A stretch of 8,000 bases of DNA, from the NCBI GenBank assembly GCA_021823555.1, contig JAKANW010000104.1:1-8000 (forward strand). Reading direction: 5' to 3'. Under the pieces are notes generated by a model. It was given only the letters and a program-made list of their open reading frames with translations, was not told where the DNA came from and did no database searches. This document shows positions 1-5,563 of the stretch, one piece after another (within the stretch, counting starts at the first letter, position 1; each line of letters starts with the position of its first letter). The translations under genes were made by a program, and so were the position numbers. Origin of the DNA: Chloroflexota bacterium (lineage in GTDB: Bacteria; Chloroflexota; Anaerolineae; Anaerolineales; Villigracilaceae).

Positions 1-316
1 CAAAGAACAACCCCAGGATCATGGTAAAGGGCAGGGTCATCAAGGTGTAAACAAAAGTCGTGACCAGCGAGCCCCAAAAATCCGGGCCGCTGAGGGCGCG
101 GGCATAATTGTTCAGCCCCACGAAGGCAAAGTGGTTGATTGGCCCTTTGTTCAGGCTGATGAAGATGGCGTAAAAGACGGGGAAGATGTGGAAGACCGCC
201 AGGATGACGAAGGCAGGAAGAATGAAGAGATAAGCGGTCCAATCAATGCGGCGCGGAGCAGAGGAGCGTTTCCCGGCAGTTGGGTGTACCCGAGGTTCCT
301 GCGTTGACGATGCCAT
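1..316 (-). CDS. Sugar-type ABC transporter permease, N-terminal part (MalF/UgpA-like)
   Basis: This is the first 105 codons of an inner-membrane permease subunit; the gene continues beyond base 1. The translation starts MASSTQEPRVHP, has a basic cytoplasmic N-terminus (about residues 1-27), then a first membrane segment (WTAYLFILPAFVILAVFHIFP, about 26-46) followed by FYAIFISLNKGP and FVGLNNYARALSGPDFWGSL. The pattern LFILPA...P..YAI..SL....FVGLNNY...L..P.FW.SL is characteristic of MalF/UgpA-type permeases of carbohydrate-uptake (CUT1) ABC transporters. A second membrane segment begins at VTTFVYTLMTLPFTMILGLFF. The ATG at 314-316 is preceded by AGGAGA (328-333, minus strand), 11 nt upstream. 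As the family requires, a second permease and a solute-binding protein are expected nearby, probably off the window. The substrate cannot be told from this fragment. The family call is firm. Confidence 0.88.
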   Translation of the reverse strand, partial: MASSTQEPRVHPTAGKRSSAPRRIDWTAYLFILPAFVILAVFHIFPVFYAIFISLNKGPINHFAFVGLNNYARALSGPDFWGSLVTTFVYTLMTLPFTMILGLFF

Positions 317-378
317 TAATTCAATTATCTCCTAAGGCTGGCCTGGATGATTAATCCTGAGTTAAGGCCTTGAAAAGA

Positions 379-397
379 TTGGGTTAATATAACCCAA
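379..397. promoter_or_regulatory. 19-bp inverted repeat upstream of the ABC permease, possible operator
   Basis: TTGGGTTA-ATA-TAACCCAA is a perfect 8-bp inverted repeat with a 3-base centre, about 62 bp upstream of the permease ATG. On the minus strand it contains TATATT (386-391), a plausible -10 box. At 17-bp spacing the -35 position reads TTCCCC, which is poor. A repressor- or activator-binding site overlapping the promoter would suit a sugar-uptake gene, but this is inference. The rest of the 317-498 gap shows only a small 6-bp stem at 460-474. Confidence 0.35.
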
Positions 398-498
398 GTT
401 TGCCCTCAGGGGAATAGGAGATATGGTACAACAGATTCCCCACCCGCCTTTCTCCGCTTTCCGATTTCATCGGAGATTGCCTTCACAACGACGGTGCG

Positions 499-1260
499 TT
501 ATAAAAGCGTGATCGCCTGCCCCGTCGTCGCGGCGTCTTCGAGGCCGGCCAGGCGCAGGACTTCAGCGGCCACCTCCTGTGGTGTGATCGGGCGCGCCTG
601 GCCGCTCATTTTTAGTAGATCCGCGCGGGCTTCTTCGACGCTCCGCCCCGTAGCTTTGACGAGGGACGCGATGGCTTCATCGAGCATGTCCGTTTCCACC
701 CAGCCGGGACAGATGGCGTTGACCGTGATATTGTAGCGCGCTACTTCGGGCGCCAGCGAACGGGTGAGGCCGAGTTGGGCGTGTTTCGAGGTACTGTAAG
801 CTGACGAGAAAGGGGCGCCAACCATTCCCATCAGGGACGCAATGGTCACGATCCGCCCCCAGCGTTTGCGGATCATATCGGGGAGGGCAGCTTTGCAGCA
901 GTAAAACGTCCCATTGACATTCGTCTGCATGATCTGTTCCCAGATATCATCCGGGGTCTGGTGGAGTTTGCCGCCGTGAGTAATTCCGGCGTTATTGACC
1001 AGGATATCCACTGACCCCACTGTGGCGCGGATTTGGCCGAAGGCCGATGCAACGGAGGCGCTGTCTGCAACATCGCAAGTGAGTGACATGGATCGGCCGC
1101 CATGCTCGGTGATGGCTGTTTGGGTCTCGTTCAGTTTTGCCCCATCCCGGCCAGTCACCACTACGAAGACAGCCGCCTCCGCCAAAGCCAGTGCGATGGT
1201 CCGTCCGATCCCGCGGCCTCCGCCAGTAACCAGAGCAACCTTTCCGTTGATTTGATCCAT
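499..1260 (-). CDS. SDR family NAD(P)-dependent oxidoreductase (FabG/ketoreductase-like)
   Basis: A classical short-chain dehydrogenase/reductase of 253 residues, the usual family length, interconverting a hydroxyl and a keto group with a nicotinamide cofactor in the cytoplasm. Visible motifs: cofactor-binding TGGGRGIG (residues 12-19), VTGRD (35-39, Arg38 suggesting NADP(H)), CDV (62-64), NNAG (89-92), and the tetrad Asn114, Ser142 (IASLMG), Tyr155 and Lys159 (YSTSK), then ICPGWVETDM. The start at 1260 is chosen because GGGAGAAG lies just upstream and MDQINGKVALVTGG is the normal SDR N-terminus; an in-frame ATG at 1272 lacks a ribosome binding site. It follows the DUF2227 gene by 13 nt, so the two are probably co-transcribed. 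The C-terminus ends ...TGQAITLL, lacking the usual short tail (VDGG-type) after GQAI. The substrate is unknown; fabG, acetoacetyl-CoA reductase or a ring-hydroxyacyl dehydrogenase are all possible. Confidence 0.9.
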   Translation of the reverse strand: MDQINGKVALVTGGGRGIGRTIALALAEAAVFVVVTGRDGAKLNETQTAITEHGGRSMSLTCDVADSASVASAFGQIRATVGSVDILVNNAGITHGGKLHQTPDDIWEQIMQTNVNGTFYCCKAALPDMIRKRWGRIVTIASLMGMVGAPFSSAYSTSKHAQLGLTRSLAPEVARYNITVNAICPGWVETDMLDEAIASLVKATGRSVEEARADLLKMSGQARPITPQEVAAEVLRLAGLEDAATTGQAITLL

Positions 1261-1273
1261 CGCTTCTCCCATA

Positions 1274-1738
1274 TTATCGCCAAACGCGTACAGGCATTCC
1301 GTCCATGAGCCAGTGCAACGCGTCGCTGATGCAAAGACCGGCAAATACGAGCGCAAAGTACGTCCAGGTCCATGCAGGAGGCCATTGGAAAAACCAGAGC
1401 AGTGGAACGATCCACCAGCCGAGATAGAGCAGTCGAAGTGTCGTACTGATGAGTGGCAGGTGACTGGTCCAGTGGCGATGGAACGGGACCAGCCTGGCGT
1501 AGGGCCGCCAAATCCAGCGCCAAGCTTCGGCCAGAGGGCGGCCGATGAAGGGCAGGTGGCGTACATTGGACAGGTTGATGTCTCCCTTATGCACATCCAG
1601 GTCTGGGCCGATCCCCAGGCCGATAAAAATACCCCCGGCCACAAAGACAGGGTCAATGTTTCTCGCATACCAGGCGCAGGCCAATGCCCCGCCCGCGGCT
1701 AAGATGGTTGCTACGTTGTGAATGCGTCCCGGCGCCAT
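1274..1738 (-). CDS. DUF2227-like putative metal-binding membrane protein
   Basis: A 154-residue protein resembling the uncharacterised DUF2227 family, seen in cyanobacteria and Chloroflexota. The supporting pattern is in order: RIHN near the N-terminus (residues 5-8), GPDLDVH (44-50), a Trp/Arg-rich WRWIWRPYARLVPFHRHWTSHLP (73-95), and DALHWLMDG (139-147). The Asp/His residues (His7, Asp46, Asp48, His50, His87, His89, His93, Asp139, His142, Asp146) are laid out like a membrane metal-dependent hydrolase such as the YdjM family; metal binding is inferred from this. Hydrophobic stretches at about 12-25, 31-44, 101-117 and 125-138 suggest a membrane protein. The ATG at 1736-1738 has no clear Shine-Dalgarno sequence. 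It is the first gene of a probable unit with the SDR gene 13 nt downstream; nothing visible links their functions. The actual reaction, if any, is unknown. Confidence 0.72.
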   Translation of the reverse strand: MAPGRIHNVATILAAGGALACAWYARNIDPVFVAGGIFIGLGIGPDLDVHKGDINLSNVRHLPFIGRPLAEAWRWIWRPYARLVPFHRHWTSHLPLISTTLRLLYLGWWIVPLLWFFQWPPAWTWTYFALVFAGLCISDALHWLMDGMPVRVWR

Positions 1739-1875
1739 TTTGTCTCATCAATGCAGTTTGGTTGATATTCCATTTGGTGGGGCAGACGTTAGTATTATTG
1801 TACCATTGCGGGTAGTGGGGAGAGAACTGTATCCTTGAGCGGTAATTTATCCTCTATTGGAAAGGAAAGCAACGA

Positions 1876-2352
1876 ATGAATAAATATCGCTGGCTTGTGG
1901 CTTTGATCGTTTTGGTGCTGGCTTCCCTGGCCTGCCAAACTGTGATGGGGGGAGGCAGCGACACCCCATCATCTACTATGCCATCGCCTGTGCCGCCTGT
2001 TAACAATGACAATGGACCGCAAGGCCCTGCTCCGACAGATGCTCCTCCGCAAAACGGCGGCGAGCAGACCAATAACTCCCAATTCCCGCTGCCTACAGAT
2101 GCTTCGATCACGATCCAGACGACGGATACGGTCGTCCTTTCAACCAAGATGAGCATCAATGATACGATGGCTTTTTATCGTGACGCCCTTGGCAAAAAAG
2201 GATTGACCGAGCGCAAACTCTTGACGGTGACATCTGGCAATACGTTCAGCATGGTCTTCGACGGCGACCCAAGTGGAAAGGCCATTGCTGTGCAGGGTGT
2301 GGACATGGGCGATGGCACCACAACTGTAACGATTACACTCCAAAATATTTAG
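1876..2352 (+). CDS. Small secreted lipoprotein with conserved C-terminal domain
   Basis: A 158-residue predicted lipoprotein. The signal peptide MNKYRWLVALIVLVLA ends in the lipobox SLAC, with Cys20 as the expected lipidated residue. A Pro/Ser/Asn/Gly-rich linker (about 25-68) follows, then a compact C-terminal domain: FPLPTDASITIQTTDTVV, STKMSINDTMAFYRDALGKKG, LTVTSGNTFSMVFDGDPSGKAIAVQG and a final TTTVTITL strand. The layout AFYRDALG...LTER...TFSMVF.G.PSGKAI recurs, from memory, in unnamed Anaerolineae lipoproteins; no biochemical function is known to me. The start is supported by AAAGGAAAG just upstream. A weak promoter could be TTGCGG (1806-1811) with TATCCT (1830-1835). A terminator follows directly, so the gene seems monocistronic. 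It probably faces the outside of the cytoplasmic membrane. Confidence 0.85.
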   Translation: MNKYRWLVALIVLVLASLACQTVMGGGSDTPSSTMPSPVPPVNNDNGPQGPAPTDAPPQNGGEQTNNSQFPLPTDASITIQTTDTVVLSTKMSINDTMAFYRDALGKKGLTERKLLTVTSGNTFSMVFDGDPSGKAIAVQGVDMGDGTTTVTITLQNI

Positions 2353-2371
2353 GTTTCCAAGTAAAGCAACA

Positions 2372-2406
2372 GACCCCGTCAGGAGCGTATTGGCGGGGTC
2401 GCTTTT
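2372..2406 (+). terminator. Intrinsic terminator of the 1876-2352 lipoprotein gene
   Basis: GACCCCG (2372-2378) pairs with CGGGGTC (2394-2400) around a 15-nt loop and is followed by GCTTTTAATT. It sits 19 nt after the stop codon. The T-run is short, but stem and position fit. Confidence 0.72.
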
Positions 2407-2417
2407 AATTACTTGCC

Positions 2418-2512
2418 TTACGCAGAACGTCCCGCAGGTTTCGACAAGCTCAACCCAAGTGTTGGGTCAAGCGAATTGAACCGTCTTTTCAAACCTGCGG
2501 GACGATGCGTAA
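2418..2512. repeat. Palindromic hairpin repeat, copy 1 (CGTCCCG family)
   Basis: The perfect 14-bp arms CGTCCCGCAGGTTT (2428-2441) and AAACCTGCGGGACG (2491-2504) are extended outward by TTACGCA (2418-2424) and TGCGTAA (2506-2512), giving a 21-bp interrupted stem. The interior holds a second hairpin, ACCCAA-GTG-TTGGGT (2453-2467), inside a TTCGACAAGCTCAA context. A related copy lies at 5564-5617. No T-run follows here, so it is not an obvious terminator. It lies between the end of one lipoprotein gene and the convergent end of another, a typical site for REP-like elements. Confidence 0.7.
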
Positions 2513-2540
2513 CGTTAGTCATTTAAGAGCGGCTGTCACC

Positions 2541-3419
2541 TTATTTGATCTTGACCGTCAGACTGTAGTCCACCACTTGATCTGCCTGCGGGACCACTTC
2601 GATGATGTAATCCTGTGTGGAGGGCAGGTTCAGGCTGAAATCCTGGATGCCGGTTTGGGCGCGGGCGTAGGGCTGTCCGTCGCTGAAGCCCCAGACGGTG
2701 AGCGCGGCTGAATCGCCGGGCACATTCAGGGTCAGGTTCATTTTCTGGCCTTTTTGAGCATACGCTACGTACGTAACCGCGTAGCCATTGACCGTCTGGC
2801 CTTTGAGGATGGTCCTGGTTGTACCGGCGTCAAACTGGATGCGAGCGGCGATGACCACATTGAGTGTGAAATTCTCTGTGCTGGCGCCGCCTGTGATCTG
2901 GAAATAATAATCCTGGGTGGAGGGCAGGGTTCCCTGCCAACTGGACGATCCCTGGGCTGTTGGCAGCAATAAGACGCCGTTCGCTCCAAAGATGGACAGC
3001 TTCAAATCCTGGTTAGGCGAATCGGCTGTGGCAATCACTGGCTGATCCTTTAGCGCCTTGACAACGTAACTGATGGTCTGCCCTGCCTGAAGGGTGCCGG
3101 TGGTGACCACTTTGGTCGAACCTGTAGCAAATTGGAGACGGGCTGCGGCGGGCAGGGTGATGCCGGTCGTCGGAGTGGGAAGCGGCGCAGGCAGCGTCGG
3201 TGAGATCACCGTGACCGGAACATTTACCGGGGGGACGGTTGTGGGCGGCAGCGTGGGGCTTCCCTGCGCCTGATAGGCTTGCAGTGTGGAGGCGACCATG
3301 GTGCTGAGCAGGTCCATGGAAGGGGTGGGTGTGGCGGAAAAGACTCTACAGGCAAGGGTGGCAAACAGCACTACGATCAGGGCGATCTGCAAGGGAATGG
3401 ATTTGCGGTTGGGTTTCAT
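2541..3419 (-). CDS. Lipoprotein with two tandem beta-rich (PPC-like) repeats
   Basis: A 292-residue predicted lipoprotein. The signal peptide (MKPNRKS followed by a hydrophobic core at 8-20) ends in the lipobox TLAC with Cys24. A Thr/Pro-rich linker spans about 54-90. Two tandem repeats of about 100 residues follow: repeat 1 (about 92-190) opens AARLQFATGSTKVV and repeat 2 (about 191-292) opens AARIQFDAGTTRTI. Both contain a G-Q-T turn early and share TLPSTQDYYFQI / NLPSTQDYIIEV near the end. This resembles bacterial pre-peptidase C-terminal type beta-sandwich modules, but I see no enzyme motif. The start at 3419 is preferred over an in-frame ATG at 3455 because GAGGAGA lies directly upstream and a proper signal peptide begins here. 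It is divergent from the VanZ-like gene. Its role is unknown; binding or scaffolding at the cell surface is inference. Confidence 0.87.
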   Translation of the reverse strand: MKPNRKSIPLQIALIVVLFATLACRVFSATPTPSMDLLSTMVASTLQAYQAQGSPTLPPTTVPPVNVPVTVISPTLPAPLPTPTTGITLPAAARLQFATGSTKVVTTGTLQAGQTISYVVKALKDQPVIATADSPNQDLKLSIFGANGVLLLPTAQGSSSWQGTLPSTQDYYFQITGGASTENFTLNVVIAARIQFDAGTTRTILKGQTVNGYAVTYVAYAQKGQKMNLTLNVPGDSAALTVWGFSDGQPYARAQTGIQDFSLNLPSTQDYIIEVVPQADQVVDYSLTVKIK

Positions 3420-3444
3420 AGTTCTCCTCAATAAACTTGTATCA

Positions 3445-3473
3445 AGCATACCCACAACCTTTCGTTTTGTCCA
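3445..3473 (-). promoter_or_regulatory. Predicted sigma-70-type promoter of the 3419-2541 lipoprotein gene
   Basis: On the minus strand, TGGACA (3468-3473) is followed after 17 bp by TATGCT (3445-3450). The -35 box matches consensus at five of six bases and the -10 box at four of six. Transcription would start near 3438, leaving a leader of about 19 nt with the GAGGAGA ribosome binding site. Confidence 0.5.
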
Positions 3474-3481
3474 TAAGGTTG
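3455..3481. promoter_or_regulatory. Inverted repeat between divergent genes, possible shared operator
   Basis: CAACCTT (3455-3461) and AAGGTTG (3475-3481) form a perfect 7-bp inverted repeat with a 13-bp centre. It covers the -35 box of the lipoprotein promoter and ends just before the -10-like box of the VanZ-like gene, so one bound protein could affect both genes. Binding is inferred, not shown. Confidence 0.3.
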
Positions 3482-3484
3482 CGG

Positions 3485-3490
3485 TACAAT
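3485..3490 (+). promoter_or_regulatory. -10 box of the VanZ-like gene, consistent with a leaderless mRNA
   Basis: TACAAT ends 7 nt before the ATG at 3498, so transcription would start at about the A of the start codon. There is no Shine-Dalgarno sequence between this box and the ATG, which fits leaderless translation. No good -35 box is visible at the usual distance. Confidence 0.38.
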
Positions 3491-3497
3491 TCGGCCC

Positions 3498-3896
3498 ATG
3501 TCAAAATTGAAAAACTTTCTTAGCCTGTGGGGACCGTCTCTTTTGATGATGGGCATCATCTTTGCTTTTTCCTCCCGGGCCAGCAATGAGCTGCCCAATT
3601 TTCAATCGGCTGACCAATTGATCAAGAAGGGTGGGCATTCGATAGGCTATGCCCTGCTGTCGGTGACCTACTGGCGCGGTTTGAGATTGCGTTCGAGGTG
3701 GCAATGGCTGGCCTGGTTGATGGCATTGGCTTATTCCACCACTGACGAGTTCCATCAATCCTTTGTGCCCGGACGCCATCCCTCTCCGACTGATGTGCTC
3801 CTTTTCGATAACTTGGGCGCCATGCTTGGGTTGCTGATTTTTACTTTTTTCAGGAAAAAGACATGGAAACGTTTAACAGCTGGCAGTATCCAATAA
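3498..3896 (+). CDS. VanZ family membrane protein
   Basis: A 132-residue VanZ-like (PF04892-type) protein, a normal length for the single-domain form. Family signatures in order: WGPSLLMMGIIFAFSS (residues 11-26), KKGGHSIGYALLS (43-55, with the conserved His47 and Tyr51), and TDEFHQSFVPGRHPSPTDVLL (82-102), followed by DNLGAMLGLLIFTFF. Membrane segments are at about 11-25, 48-60, 68-80 and 104-118, and the C-terminus is basic. VanZ of enterococci confers low-level teicoplanin resistance, but most relatives are uncharacterised, so resistance should not be inferred. The start has no ribosome binding site (see the -10 box 7 nt upstream). It ends convergent with fni, across a repeat-rich gap. Confidence 0.88.
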   Translation: MSKLKNFLSLWGPSLLMMGIIFAFSSRASNELPNFQSADQLIKKGGHSIGYALLSVTYWRGLRLRSRWQWLAWLMALAYSTTDEFHQSFVPGRHPSPTDVLLFDNLGAMLGLLIFTFFRKKTWKRLTAGSIQ

Positions 3897-3901
3897 ATTG
3901 G

Positions 3902-3959
3902 GACACTACATAAATTTGTGTTACTCTGAGTGCAGCGAAGAGTCTCCAGCGCAAGTGTC
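3902..3959. repeat. REP-like palindromic unit with a CTGAG...GAAGAGT core
   Basis: Outer arms GACACT (3902-3907) and AGTGTC (3954-3959) enclose ACTCT (3923-3927) and AGAGT (3938-3942), which flank GAGTGCAGCGA. The core CTGAGTGCAGCGAAGAGTC resembles a motif (CTGAGCG...CGAAGAATCT) that I recall as widely dispersed between genes in several phyla. No protein is encoded. A single copy in this window limits the claim. Confidence 0.42.
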
Positions 3960-3974
3960 GTTCTGCCAGACATA

Positions 3975-4114
3975 TTCGCAGCTTTGATTACCTACACTTT
4001 CAAAATCGGGACGCTGATTCACGCTGAAAACGCAGCTTTTTCTTCTTGAATCAGCGAAAATCAGCGTTTTTCTGCGTCCAAAAACCATTCTGTAAGGTAA
4101 TCAGTTCGCAGCTT
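3975..4114. mobile_element. MITE-like element with 10-bp flanking direct repeats
   Basis: The 10-mer TTCGCAGCTT occurs at 3975-3984 and again at 4105-4114. The 120 bp between them (3985-4104) begin TGATTACCTACA (3985-3996) and end TGTAAGGTAATCA (4091-4103), an inverted repeat of 12 bp with one indel. Inside lies a long imperfect palindrome. Terminal inverted repeats, flanking direct repeats of target-duplication size, no coding capacity and an insertion next to a stop codon together fit a non-autonomous miniature transposable element. The right copy of the direct repeat covers the first two bases of the fni stop codon (minus strand, 4113-4115). The matching transposase family is unknown. Confidence 0.5.
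4009..4079. repeat. 71-bp imperfect palindrome of 10-nt units
   Basis: The left half reads as 10-nt units starting at 4011, 4021 and 4031 (ACGCTGATTC, ACGCTGAAAA, CGCAGCTTTT), and the right half as TCAGCGAAAA, TCAGCGTTTT, TCTGCGTCCA from 4051, 4061 and 4071. Both ends match (GGACGC / GCGTCC). Folded, CGCTGA/TCAGCG segments pair in register. It could act as a two-way transcription barrier between the convergent vanZ-like and fni genes and is the core of the MITE-like element. Confidence 0.6.
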
Positions 4115-5141
4115 ATTTTTCCACCAACTTTCCAACCTTCAAACCTTCCAGCTTTTCAACCCCAGCCGCGAACATCGTTACTTCGATCTGTCTCTGGGTC
4201 AGCTTCATCATTGCCACTGCATCCTCCGTGGATATCGCAGCGGCTTTCAGGAATTGACCCGCCATGCCGCCAAGGGTGGCGCCCAAGGCGATACACTTGG
4301 CAATATCAAGTCCGTCTTGGAGTCCGCCGCTGGCGAAGATCGTCATTCCTGGCGCGGCCTTTCTGACATTCAAAATGGATTCAGCGGTTGGAATTCCCCA
4401 GCCGACAAATGTTGCGGCGAGCTGGCGCGTGAATTCGTCAGGGGCGCGGTGCATCTCGACCTGTGACCAACTCGTGCCGCCCGCGCCTGCCACGTCAATG
4501 GCAGAGACGCCGCAGCTTGCCAGGATCTTTGCTGTCCGTTTTGAGATTCCCCATCCCACTTCCTTCACGATCACGGGCGCATCCAGTTTTTTACAGATCG
4601 TTTCTATTTTCCTCGCCAACCCTTTGAAGTTTGTGTCGCCGCCCGCCTGGACGGCTTCCTGCAGGGGATTCAGGTGCAGATAAAGCGCATCGGCCTGGAT
4701 CATATCCACGGCGCGGCGGCATTGGTCCACACCATAGCCGTAGTTAAGTTGCACCGCGCCGAGATTGGCGAACAGCAAAATATCCGGCGCGACTTTGCGC
4801 ACCTGGAATGTAGCAGCTTGTTCGGGGTGTTCGAGAGCGGTACGCTGGCTGCCCACGCCCATGGCGAGTCCAACCGTCTGGGCGGCCTCGGCCAGGCGCA
4901 TGTTAATCGTTCCGGCATCCGCTGTCCCGCCGGTCATGGAACTGACCAGGATGGGAGCGGCCAACCGTTTGCCGAACAGGCTGAGGCTCGGGTTGATGCG
5001 CTCGAGGTCCAGTTCGGGCAGGGCTTCGTGGATGAAGTGATAATTTTCCAGCCCGGTGGTCAGGGCGGAGCGGACATCCTTTTCGAGGTTGATCTTGATG
5101 TGGTCGTCTTTTCGTTCGGTAATGGGCGCAACTTTTGGCAT
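4113..5141 (-). CDS. fni: Type 2 isopentenyl-diphosphate delta-isomerase
   Basis: A 342-residue FMN- and NADPH-dependent enzyme that interconverts isopentenyl and dimethylallyl diphosphate in the cytoplasm, supplying both building blocks for isoprenoids. Full family length. Seen in the sequence: RKDDHI at residues 10-15 (substrate diphosphate contacts), SSMTGGT (67-73) and MGVGSQR (94-100) for FMN, NLGA (126-129), HLNPLQE (156-162) with His156, Gln161 and the metal-binding Glu162, KEVGWGIS (193-200), AGAGGTSW (218-225) and ASGGLQDG (270-277), a TIM-barrel phosphate-binding order. No key residue is missing. The ATG at 5139-5141 is preceded by AGGAA 9 nt upstream. It stands alone, divergent from acpP, with a small ATCCC/GGGAT inverted repeat (5167-5181) between them. 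Type 2 isomerases occur with either the mevalonate or the MEP route; the window does not say which is used. Confidence 0.96.
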   Translation of the reverse strand: MPKVAPITERKDDHIKINLEKDVRSALTTGLENYHFIHEALPELDLERINPSLSLFGKRLAAPILVSSMTGGTADAGTINMRLAEAAQTVGLAMGVGSQRTALEHPEQAATFQVRKVAPDILLFANLGAVQLNYGYGVDQCRRAVDMIQADALYLHLNPLQEAVQAGGDTNFKGLARKIETICKKLDAPVIVKEVGWGISKRTAKILASCGVSAIDVAGAGGTSWSQVEMHRAPDEFTRQLAATFVGWGIPTAESILNVRKAAPGMTIFASGGLQDGLDIAKCIALGATLGGMAGQFLKAAAISTEDAVAMMKLTQRQIEVTMFAAGVEKLEGLKVGKLVEK

Positions 5142-5191
5142 AAGGTAGTGTTCCTGTGTATTGAATATCCCCTAAAGGGATGAGTGCTGGC

Positions 5192-5219
5192 TTGACAGTG
5201 CAATTGAAAGGATTACAAT
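5192..5219 (+). promoter_or_regulatory. Strong sigma-70-type promoter of acpP
   Basis: TTGACA (5192-5197) is a perfect -35 box. After 16 bp comes TACAAT (5214-5219), five of six matches to the -10 consensus. The start of transcription would be near 5226, giving a leader of about 37 nt that carries the AGGAGG ribosome binding site. High expression suits acyl carrier protein. Confidence 0.78.
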
Positions 5220-5262
5220 AGGCCAGCTAAAATAACCTATGGACCCAACTCAGGAGGACCAG

Positions 5263-5496
5263 ATGTCGGATACATTTGAAGAGATCAAGAAGATCGTTAT
5301 TGATAGACTCGGCACAGACCCGGCGAAGATCACGCCCGAGGCCCGCTTCCGCGAAGACCTCGAGGCTGATTCTTTGGACCTGGTGGAACTGATCATGGCT
5401 TTCGAAGACCAGTTCGGCGCTGAGATCTCGGATGAGGATGCCCAGTCTATCACGACTGTGGGTGAGGCCGTCACATACATCGACTCGCATAAGTAA
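5263..5496 (+). CDS. acpP: Acyl carrier protein
   Basis: A 77-residue acidic protein that carries acyl chains on a phosphopantetheine arm for fatty-acid synthesis in the cytoplasm. The attachment motif DSL has Ser37 ([19 protein letters not shown]); helix 1 is [12 protein letters not shown], and the end [11 protein letters not shown] matches helix 4 of the family. The length is typical of AcpP (75-80). The start at 5263 is chosen over an in-frame ATG at 5239 because a perfect AGGAGG (5252-5257) lies 5 nt upstream and [10 protein letters not shown] is the usual N-terminus. The gene is monocistronic, with its own strong promoter and a terminator, and is not inside a fab cluster here, unlike many bacteria where acpP sits between fabG and fabF. 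A carrier for another pathway is possible but less likely. Confidence 0.95.
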   Translation: MSDTFEEIKKIVIDRLGTDPAKITPEARFREDLEADSLDLVELIMAFEDQFGAEISDEDAQSITTVGEAVTYIDSHK

Positions 5497-5510
5497 CCGA
5501 AGGGATTATA

Positions 5511-5547
5511 ACGTAGAGCCGCCTGTTGGAGGCGGCTCTACGTATTT
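5511..5547 (+). terminator. Intrinsic terminator of acpP
   Basis: ACGTAGAGCCGCC (5511-5523) pairs perfectly with GGCGGCTCTACGT (5531-5543) around the loop TGTTGGA: a 13-bp GC-rich stem 14 nt after the acpP stop. The following ATTTAAA is only moderately T-rich; a second hairpin with a T6 run follows at 5564-5623. Confidence 0.75.
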
Positions 5548-5563
5548 AAACGATGTTTCGCAC

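Noticed and set aside
460..474. TCCGAT-TTC-ATCGGA hairpin as the terminator of the SDR gene
   Set aside because: Only a 6-bp stem, and on the minus strand it is followed by AAGCGGAG, not a T-run.
1261..1668. Open frame extending the SDR gene upstream to 1668 (389 residues)
   Set aside because: The extension overlaps the DUF2227 gene in another frame, shows no family similarity, and the normal SDR N-terminus with a ribosome binding site is at 1260.
3420..3455. Upstream ATG at 3455 for the tandem-repeat lipoprotein
   Set aside because: It would bury the signal peptide behind 12 extra residues and skip the GAGGAGA site; the start at 3419 gives a proper lipoprotein signal.
3498..3896. VanZ-like gene as a glycopeptide-resistance determinant
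   Set aside because: There are no other van genes here, and most VanZ-domain proteins have no link to resistance.
4011..4080. 10-nt periodic repeats as a CRISPR array or coding repeat
   Set aside because: Units are too short, have no spacers, and the two halves are reverse complements, so this is a palindrome.
5239..5262. ATG at 5239 as the acpP start
   Set aside because: No ribosome binding site; the perfect AGGAGG and the standard ACP N-terminus point to 5263.
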